From: JANXSG01 sp038203935
Lineage (GTDB): Bacteria; Armatimonadota; Chthonomonadetes; Chthonomonadales; Chthonomonadaceae
DNA: 19,941 nt
Assembly: GCA_038203935.1 (NCBI GenBank)
Contig: JBBRDM010000096.1
Coordinates: forward strand, 1-19,941
Reading direction: 5' to 3'
How positions within the stretch are numbered: position 1 is the stretch's first letter; each line of letters opens with the position of its first letter. A model generated the notes under the pieces. It did not search any database. It saw nothing but the letters and a program-made list of their open reading frames with translations, and was not told the origin of the DNA. The position numbers were made by a program, and so were the translations under genes. Positions 1 to 5,532 of the stretch are shown here, in pieces.

Positions 1-1
1 C

Positions 2-796
2 ACTCATCTGCGCTGGCTTGGGGAAGACGGCCATGTGAGCGTTTACCATAACAACTCCAGCAACTCGAATGGGAATACTTTTGACTGGGAAGGCCGCCTT
101 CTCACCTGTGAGCATCGCGACCGTCGAGTGGTTCGATATGAACACAATGGCAGCGTTACAGTGCTGGCGGACAAGTGGCAGGGAAAGCCTCTCAACGCAC
201 CTAACGATATTGTGGTTCACCCAGATGGGGGCATCTGGTTCACTGATCCTGGCTACGGAATCTTAGGGAACTATGAAGGCAACAAGGCAGAGCTTGAAAA
301 CAAAGAGGCGGTCTATCGGATCGATGCCAAAACCGGGAAGCTGGATATCGTTATCGATGATATGTACAAAGCCAACGGCCTCTGCTTCTCGCCGGACTAC
401 AAGAAGGTTTACGTCGCAGATACCGGCTCGAGCCACTATCCTGAAGCGCCCCAAAATATCCGAGTCTACGATGTCGTCGATGGGATAAGTACCAAAAACG
501 GTAAAGAGTTCGCTTCTATGAAGATGATGCTGGAGGGGAAAGAGGTAGCTGGACTCGCAGATGGAATTCGCGCTGATGTCGATGGGAATATCTGGGTAGG
601 AGCAGGTTGGGTTGGTAAAGGCTACGATGGGGTGCACATCTTTGCGCCGGACGGTGAACGTATCGGCCAGATACTGCTGCCGGAGATCTGCGCCAATGTC
701 TGCTTTGGCGGCCCGAAACGCAACCGGCTGTTCATGGCGGCCAGCCAGTCGCTCTACGCCGTCACATTCGAGACACAGGGAGCACACATCACCTGA
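2..796 (+). CDS. SMP-30/gluconolactonase family protein (5' end missing)
   Basis: The reading frame is open from base 2 and already matches the family there (LRWLGEDGHVSVY), so the gene starts outside the window and the GTG at 35 is not its start. This is a six-bladed beta-propeller lactonase/esterase family that uses one divalent metal; members hydrolyse sugar lactones or related esters. Visible family motifs are NSNGNTFDWEGRLLTCEH (about nt 65-120), NAPND followed by GGIWFTDPGYG (about 194-257), ANGLCFSPD (about 371-397) and GLADGIRADVDGNIWVG (about 551-602); the Asn and Asp in these loops are the expected metal ligands. It ends in TGA at 794-796 and faces the dioxygenase gene. The substrate cannot be named from sequence. 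Family assignment is secure. Confidence 0.9.
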   Translation, partial: THLRWLGEDGHVSVYHNNSSNSNGNTFDWEGRLLTCEHRDRRVVRYEHNGSVTVLADKWQGKPLNAPNDIVVHPDGGIWFTDPGYGILGNYEGNKAELENKEAVYRIDAKTGKLDIVIDDMYKANGLCFSPDYKKVYVADTGSSHYPEAPQNIRVYDVVDGISTKNGKEFASMKMMLEGKEVAGLADGIRADVDGNIWVGAGWVGKGYDGVHIFAPDGERIGQILLPEICANVCFGGPKRNRLFMAASQSLYAVTFETQGAHIT

Positions 797-845
797 TCAG
801 AAAATATTTTAAAGGTGGATTGCAAGACAAGCTGCTAAACGTTTG

Positions 846-862
846 AGTTGATCAGATCAACT
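846..862. terminator. Palindromic hairpin between convergent genes
   Basis: AGTTGATC, one A, GATCAACT form a perfect 8-bp palindrome (folding as a 6-bp stem with a 5-nt loop), followed by an A/T-rich run on the plus strand. It lies between the stop of the SMP-30 gene (796) and the stop of the convergent dioxygenase gene (868), so it could end transcription in both directions. The U-tract is weak, so this is a candidate only. Confidence 0.4.
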
Positions 863-867
863 ATTTA

Positions 868-1698
868 TTAACAGTTATTTTTTCTCCAGCCCCCAAGCTC
901 AAAAAGTGATCTTTGTTTCACGTCGTATCTTTCTAAAATACCTGGCAGGATGTATTGCGGCTCGTCCATGGTAGCGATATTTTGCGACATCATCCAGTGG
1001 GGCCCGTAACCTATATGCAGGGTCTTGCGAACTTGCGAGGAGTGGTTGGTAAATCCGCCATGTCGGAGATTTTCCGTGAAGAGAATCGCATCTCCCGCTT
1101 TCACTTCCAGCCCAATCATGCCGTTTTCATCTTCTGGCTTGCCGTTGTAAGGGGAGGGATAGTTGGTCTTGTGGGTTCCGGGAACTACACAGAACGCACC
1201 TTGTTCGCAATCGACATCCTGCAGGAAATAGATCATGCGAACCATCATCGCATCGATGCCGCTGGCGTTGAAACCGTACCGATATTTATGGTCGATAGGT
1301 CCTCCCATATGCGTTCCACTCAGGTTGCCCGTATATCGAATACGAATCTCGGAGTTATTGATACGGATGGCTCCCTGCACAATTTCCGAGATATAGTCCA
1401 TCGTGCGGGGATGATTCACAAGCAAATCGAAGACGGAATCTGCATTGAAAAAGTCCTCGATCATGAGAGTCTCCCCATGCCGATTGCCGCCGGACGCAAA
1501 ATAGCCCTTTTCGGTATTGTGATGATAAGTCGCTCCCCACAACGCTCTTTTCTGAGGCGGAGAATCGATTGTCTCTAGCGCTTCCGTTTCCAACATTTCG
1601 ACCGCGGTTAGGAGAGAACCCACCTGCTGCGTGTTCAACATCTCCCGGATTACAATAAATCCCTGACGGTCAAACTCATATTTTTCGATGGAGTTCAT
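868..1698 (-). CDS. Phytanoyl-CoA dioxygenase (PhyH) family protein
   Basis: A 276-residue protein of the PhyH family, non-heme Fe(II)/2-oxoglutarate oxygenases that hydroxylate small molecules. Visible features: N-terminal YEFDRQGFIVIREML (7-21), the beta-helix stretch MMVRMIYFLQDVDCEQGAFCVVPGTHK (151-177, where QGAF.VVPGTHK is the family signature), and the distal half LRHGGFTNHSSQVRKTLHIGY (211-231), giving distal His213 and candidate 2-oxoglutarate-binding Arg224. The proximal iron motif, normally HxD, appears as H130-M-G132, so the Asp ligand is missing or displaced. ATG start; a purine-rich AAGAAG lies upstream. The first 29 bases of the gene recur at 3622-3650. Substrate unknown; in such genomes these genes often sit beside sugar or natural-product genes. 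Confidence 0.85.
   Translation of the reverse strand: MNSIEKYEFDRQGFIVIREMLNTQQVGSLLTAVEMLETEALETIDSPPQKRALWGATYHHNTEKGYFASGGNRHGETLMIEDFFNADSVFDLLVNHPRTMDYISEIVQGAIRINNSEIRIRYTGNLSGTHMGGPIDHKYRYGFNASGIDAMMVRMIYFLQDVDCEQGAFCVVPGTHKTNYPSPYNGKPEDENGMIGLEVKAGDAILFTENLRHGGFTNHSSQVRKTLHIGYGPHWMMSQNIATMDEPQYILPGILERYDVKQRSLFELGGWRKNNC
1670..1698 (-). repeat. 29-bp direct repeat, copy 1 (5' end of the PhyH gene)
   Basis: These bases encode MNSIEKYEF of the PhyH gene and are identical to 3622-3650 in the same orientation. Identity ends sharply on both sides: on the promoter side at the base before the ATG, and on the gene side after 29 bases with only scattered matches beyond. The two copies bracket an AT-rich accessory segment. 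Confidence 0.9.
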
Positions 1699-1836
1699 AT
1701 CTTTTGATCTTCTTTACAATCGAGCTAAAAATGGGAATCATCAAAACTGTGTGACTCTGTGTAAACATAAGATTATCGGCATAATACGGAATCTCTGCCC
1801 TATGTGGATTGTCTTGCGAACATCAACATATAGCTT

Positions 1837-2793
1837 CTAATCAAGTCCTTGTAATATGGCTACACGCTTCTTGAATACAGAATACATTTTAGGAAGCTTC
1901 TTGACGAACCAATCACAAATAGTTTTTCTATTTTCGTCTTTACGAAGATCTATTTTGAGTTCTAATACGATTCTTGCGCTATCCTTTCCCAGCATTGGCC
2001 GCCAGTCTAGCTTTTCTTCAAGTTCTTGTTCTATAGATTGCTTGTCCTTATGAAGCTGCTCAAATGCTGCATCCTTCCAGATCTTCGAGCTTATATTCAG
2101 GTCAATAGCCACTGATTGTTTCTGGGGAGTCAGAAGCATGTTGAGATTAAATCCGCTTCTACCTATCGAGATAGCAGACCAGTGATCTTTTCCAATCTTC
2201 TGCAAGGTGAATGGCTGTTTAGATGCAATAATTGCAGCGTGAATCTCCTCCCAGAATGCCTGGCGCCACGCGATGAGCGCGAGTTCTGCATCACTGTGAT
2301 TAGAAATGACACTCTTCTGGGAAACATTGGGCCGGCAAATTACATCCAATATAGGGGCTGCAGGACTTTCACCAATACGAAACGCTTTCAGTTCGGCGAG
2401 ATACAGATTTACTGTATCGGGCGTATTTTGGTTAAGCCAGTCTATGACTTGACGATGGTCGTCAGCGGCTATTTCAGTGATCCAAATGCCAGTCATCGCC
2501 TTATGGACGGCCGCATATGTGAGGAATTTTCCGAGATGATCATGGTTTGTTTTGCCGAACTGATTTTCGATGACGACAATATGGTTATCAGTTCCAACCA
2601 TCTTGCCAACAATATCACACGGATAATCGCCAGGGCGTACCTCCCGTCGCGCTTCATCTATCTCAACACCAATGTCTTGGGTAATGAGCGACAGCCCATC
2701 ATCAGTAATAAGCCAGTCGGAAAAATCAGCCTCTTTGGGCCATATATGCCGAATATTTATAACGCTATCGCGCTTTCCAATTTCCAGCTTCAT
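1837..2793 (-). CDS. DUF4268 domain protein, PD-(D/E)XK nuclease-like
   Basis: A 318-residue protein matching the DUF4268 type, found among accessory and restriction-linked genes. The N-terminal half has a nuclease-like core: YPCDIVGKMV with Asp60, then HIVVIENQFGKTNHDHLGKFLTYAA (71-95), where E76-x-Q78 stands in the position of the usual D/E-x-K and TNHDHLGK is the family signature. The C-terminal part (about 165-318) includes W176RQAFWEEI and a basic, Lys-rich end, compatible with nucleic-acid binding. The ATG at 2791-2793 has AAGGA six bases upstream. It lies in the AT-rich segment between the PhyH-derived direct repeats, next to the DUF6508-like gene. Nuclease activity and a defence role are inferences; the family has no settled function that I can cite. 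Confidence 0.75.
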   Translation of the reverse strand: MKLEIGKRDSVINIRHIWPKEADFSDWLITDDGLSLITQDIGVEIDEARREVRPGDYPCDIVGKMVGTDNHIVVIENQFGKTNHDHLGKFLTYAAVHKAMTGIWITEIAADDHRQVIDWLNQNTPDTVNLYLAELKAFRIGESPAAPILDVICRPNVSQKSVISNHSDAELALIAWRQAFWEEIHAAIIASKQPFTLQKIGKDHWSAISIGRSGFNLNMLLTPQKQSVAIDLNISSKIWKDAAFEQLHKDKQSIEQELEEKLDWRPMLGKDSARIVLELKIDLRKDENRKTICDWFVKKLPKMYSVFKKRVAILQGLD

Positions 2794-2898
2794 TAGGGTT
2801 CCTTCTACTCATTGTACGTAGCAATTTGTGTGACTGGTGAACTGTGGATCTGGCGAGCGGAAGTTATGGTGAGTTATAGTTTACAACACACTACCGTT

Positions 2899-3348
2899 TT
2901 ATTGTAACTCTCTCAAACGTCTCAAGGCAGCTTCTATGTTACCGTTCTCGAACTCACCACCGATATGGCCGGGGGAAAATCTTTCTGCGCGTGTGCATAG
3001 TATGAAGTAACGACGTAGTTGGTTTAGAGTTGCTATTTCCATATCAGAAACAGTTTTAAGAATATGTATTAGTCGAGTGCCTTCTTGTGATCCTACCGGA
3101 TCTTCCGGCAAAACTGCATAAGGGTCGATATATGCCGATGTTCTATAACATAGTTTCCAGAATTGTTGGACAATAGGATTGTAATCCGGATGCGGTACAA
3201 AGCAAACCTGCCTTCCATCAACAATCTGGGAACTTTGGTCTGGCCAAGTTACAACGACAAATCCTGGAGAATTTATTATCGCTTCAATCTCAAGCATTTT
3301 GTCAATGTCCTTCTTACTCCATGTTTTAGTTGGTTTTTTATCACTCAA
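2899..3348 (-). CDS. DUF6508-like hypothetical protein
   Basis: About 149 residues from a TTG start with no clear ribosome site. The ATG at 3297 (132 residues), with AAGGA ten bases upstream, is an alternative start. The C-terminal part resembles DUF6508: DMEIATLNQLRRYFILCTRAERFSPGHIGGEFENGNIEAALRRLREL, where RAERF..GH...FE.G.I...L.RL is the recognisable pattern. The centre has PHPDYNPIVQQFWKLCY, as expected for the family. No signal peptide or membrane segment is visible. It is 105 bp upstream of, and co-directional with, the DUF4268 gene, so they may be co-transcribed as island cargo. Function unknown. Confidence 0.6.
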   Translation of the reverse strand: MSDKKPTKTWSKKDIDKMLEIEAIINSPGFVVVTWPDQSSQIVDGRQVCFVPHPDYNPIVQQFWKLCYRTSAYIDPYAVLPEDPVGSQEGTRLIHILKTVSDMEIATLNQLRRYFILCTRAERFSPGHIGGEFENGNIEAALRRLRELQ

Positions 3349-3621
3349 TAAGTTAGTCTATATGATTTAAAAAATAATAAATGTTGGAGCCAAGCATCGC
3401 TCAGCAACCGACATCTCGCCACAGTTTCTCAAGATTACTTATATCAGTACTTCATTCACTCTATTTGCCCACAAATTAGAACCTTAGGGAATGCATATTT
3501 GATCTTGTTAAGAAAAAAGATAGTTACTAATTGAGTAAGCCATGCATTTGAACATATTGGAAACAGGCTTTTGTGTGGACACATGTCAAGTTTGCCAAGG
3601 AAGAATAGGTTGGCGATCCGA

Positions 3622-3650
3622 TCAAACTCATATTTTTCGATGGAGTTCAT
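3622..3650 (-). repeat. 29-bp direct repeat, copy 2 (orphan PhyH 5' end)
   Basis: An exact copy of the first 29 bases of the PhyH gene, including its ATG, followed on the minus strand by unrelated sequence. The frame stays open for 64 codons to 3456, but after MNSIEKYEFDR there is no PhyH similarity, and no ribosome site precedes the ATG. I therefore treat it as a sequence duplicate, not a gene. The remaining intergenic sequence from 3349 to 3743 shows nothing else recognisable. Confidence 0.85.
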
Positions 3651-3743
3651 GATGGCTGAATAACTTTCTGAAACGTGGATTCACTTGTCGACATAAATAC
3701 TTGTGCGGTGGTCGTTGTGGAGTTACAGAATATATTTTAATGT

Positions 3744-3876
3744 CTCACGCGAAGTCCGCGAAGCCGCGAAGAAAAACAAAGGAATTATGATATCTTCGTT
3801 TCAACCATATTTTCTTATATTTGAACAGGTTTATTCTTAATTGTTTTTCTTCGCGGCTTCGCGGACTTCGCGTGAG
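3744..3876. repeat. Perfect 36-bp inverted repeat with 61-nt spacer (CGCGAAG family)
   Basis: Arms 3744-3779 and 3841-3876 are exact reverse complements over 36 bases. Each arm contains three copies of CGCGAAG (3748, 3757 and 3765 in the left arm), ending in an A-rich tail (GAAAAACAA). The spacer is A/T-rich and non-coding. The right arm begins 33 bases after the stop of the DUF1501 gene (3909), so the gene's transcript would end in a very long hairpin. It may be a strong 3' structure/terminator or a small non-autonomous element; no target duplication is clear. Confidence 0.9.
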
Positions 3877-3908
3877 GCTAATAATTCTTACATATTCAGA
3901 TAATGTAA

Positions 3909-5342
3909 TTATGCCACCACAGCATGAACGACATCTCCGGAGACGTCGGTGAGGCGCATGTCACGGCCGCTGAAGCGGTAGGTAAGGCGTTTGTGATCCA
4001 TTCCCATGAGATGGAGCATCGTAGCATGCAGATCGTGTATGGTGACTTTGTTCTCGACCGCATAGTACCCATAATCATCCGTGGCACCGTAGACTGTTCC
4101 GCCCTTAACTCCCCCTCCAGCCATCCAGATCGAGAAACCGAAAGGATTGTGATCGCGGCCATCAGTGCCCTGCGCCATTGGAGTGCGCCCAAACTCACCA
4201 GCCCAAACTATCAGCGTAGATTCCAGCAGCCCGCGCGATTTTAAATCTTTCAGCAGTCCTGCAATCGGCCTGTCCACAGATGAGGCGTTCAACTCATGCC
4301 CCGCTTTCAGATTTCCATGCTGATCCCAGCGGTCATTACCGTTATTTGGGCAGAGGAGCTCGATAAACCGCACCCCCCGTTCCACCATCCTGCGAGCCAC
4401 GAGGCACTGATGACCGAATACCTGGGAGCGTTTCTCATCTAAGCCATATAGCTTCTTCGTTGCATCCGATTCCTTATCGATATCCATCAGGTTGGGTACG
4501 GCAGTCTGCATTCGGAATGCCAGTTCGTAGTTTGAGATAGCCGCTTCCAGCTTGCTCTCCTCCCCATAGCGATGAAGCGCACCCTGATCCAGGCTCTTCA
4601 TCAACGCCAGCTTTCCAGTCTGAATTTTGGGATCGGCTTCCGTGGGAGTCAGATCGGCGACCGGTTCACCGCCTTCACGGAACAGGGAACCCTGATACGC
4701 CGCCGGAAGAAATCCGTTCGTAAAGCAGTCCATTCCACCGGGGGGAATCATGCCGCTGTTCAAAACGATAAAGCCCGGCAGATCTCGGCATTGGCTTCCA
4801 AGGCCATACGTCGCCCAAGCACCCATACTTGGCCGTCCCTGCCTGCCAAATCCTGAATGGATAAAGTAGTTCGCGTTCGTGTGCTCTGAGTTTTCTGCCA
4901 CCATCGACCGAATGATCGCCATATCATCCACACAAGTCGCAATCTCCGGAAACAGTTCGCTCACAGGAATACCGCTCTGACCGTACTGTTTGAACGACCA
5001 GGGCGATTTCAGCACCTTGCCTACATTGTCGAACTGCGTGGGAGGCACATCCATCTTGATCTTCTGGCCATGCTCCAGCGCCAGACGAGGTTTCGGATCG
5101 AAAGTATCGACCTGAGACGGCCCGCCATCCATAAAAAGAAAGATGACACTGGTAGCTTTCGCTTTGAAATGAGGAGAATGCGGCGCGAGTGGATCCTGGC
5201 TGACCTTTTCTCCTGAAAGCACCCCGCCGAAAGCAGGCTCGCCCAGCAGCGCCGCCAGCGCCATCGTTCCAAATCCATTCGCACCCTGTTGAAGCATCTC
5301 TCGCCGGGTTAGCGGCCGCGGCCGATAGTTATTACAGTGCAT
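3909..5342 (-). CDS. DUF1501 protein, Tat-exported, alkaline-phosphatase-like fold
   Basis: 477 residues from the ATG at 5342. I chose this over an upstream TTG (5381) because it places the twin-arginine signal LTRREMLQQGANGFGTMALAALLG at residues 11-34 and has AAGAAAGAG just upstream. DUF1501 proteins share the alkaline phosphatase/sulfatase superfamily fold and are usually encoded next to DUF1549/DUF1553 genes; their reaction is unknown. Motifs: FLFMDGGPSQVDTFDPKP (68-85), RWDQHGN (338-344), GEFGRTP (382-388) and GRDHNPFGFSIWMAGGG (395-411), which hold the Asp/His residues expected for metal binding. It follows the PSCyt1-PSD1 gene after a 190-bp gap containing a hairpin and a G-rich leader. 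Likely periplasmic. Family assignment is secure. Confidence 0.92.
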   Translation of the reverse strand: MHCNNYRPRPLTRREMLQQGANGFGTMALAALLGEPAFGGVLSGEKVSQDPLAPHSPHFKAKATSVIFLFMDGGPSQVDTFDPKPRLALEHGQKIKMDVPPTQFDNVGKVLKSPWSFKQYGQSGIPVSELFPEIATCVDDMAIIRSMVAENSEHTNANYFIHSGFGRQGRPSMGAWATYGLGSQCRDLPGFIVLNSGMIPPGGMDCFTNGFLPAAYQGSLFREGGEPVADLTPTEADPKIQTGKLALMKSLDQGALHRYGEESKLEAAISNYELAFRMQTAVPNLMDIDKESDATKKLYGLDEKRSQVFGHQCLVARRMVERGVRFIELLCPNNGNDRWDQHGNLKAGHELNASSVDRPIAGLLKDLKSRGLLESTLIVWAGEFGRTPMAQGTDGRDHNPFGFSIWMAGGGVKGGTVYGATDDYGYYAVENKVTIHDLHATMLHLMGMDHKRLTYRFSGRDMRLTDVSGDVVHAVVA

Positions 5343-5357
5343 GCTAAACTCTTTCTT

Positions 5358-5379
5358 CCCCCACCCCGTCCCCTCACCC
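5358..5379 (-). promoter_or_regulatory. Candidate G-quadruplex in the DUF1501 leader
   Basis: On the minus strand this stretch reads as four G runs of 3, 4, 4 and 5 bases separated by TGA, AC and T. It ends 15 bases before the ATG, and the ribosome site lies between. The run pattern satisfies the usual intramolecular quadruplex rule with very short loops. It could mask or expose the ribosome site in the mRNA. Function is an inference. Confidence 0.5.
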
Positions 5380-5491
5380 AAATAAAGCAGAGGGACGACT
5401 TTGGCAAGAGCTATTCATTACCATGTTGAGTTTTGATTTTTCTGAAACTAAATTTCCCACAGCCGAAGGTCAAGACCAACGATTTATAGCT

Positions 5492-5517
5492 CCCCTCTCC
5501 TGTTTTTGGGAGAGGGG
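5492..5517 (-). terminator. Hairpin after the PSCyt1-PSD1 gene (CCCAAAAACAG loop family)
   Basis: CCCCTCTCC and GGAGAGGGG form a perfect 9-bp stem with an 8-nt loop, starting 15 bases beyond the stop of the upstream gene (5533). In transcript direction the loop region reads CCCAAAAACAG and the 3' flank starts AGCT. The same loop and flank occur after the epimerase gene at 18607-18634. There is no long U-tract, so factor-independent termination is uncertain. Confidence 0.6.
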
Positions 5518-5532
5518 CCGGCGGTGACAGCA

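Larger units (their letters stand above)
1670..3650. mobile_element. Candidate inserted island bounded by direct repeats
   Basis: The segment between the two 29-bp copies carries a DUF4268 nuclease-like gene and a DUF6508-like gene, and is more AT-rich than the flanking genes. Recombination between the copies would remove it and join the sequence right of 3650 directly to the PhyH start codon. That is the layout expected of an attL/attR-bounded or target-duplicated insertion. No integrase or transposase is visible inside, and the segment ends show no obvious terminal inverted repeats, so the mechanism is unknown and the island reading is an inference. Confidence 0.45.

Noticed and set aside
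2116..2796. Plus-strand open frame (226 codons) opposite the DUF4268 gene
   Set aside because: The minus strand carries a recognisable family signature and a good ribosome site; the plus frame has neither.
3456..3650. 64-codon minus-strand frame starting like PhyH
   Set aside because: Only the first 11 residues match PhyH, there is no ribosome site, and the remainder is unrelated; explained by the direct repeat.
3744..3876. Transposon ends for the 36-bp inverted repeat
   Set aside because: The 61-nt interior cannot encode a transposase and no clear target duplication flanks it; kept as a repeat of unknown origin.
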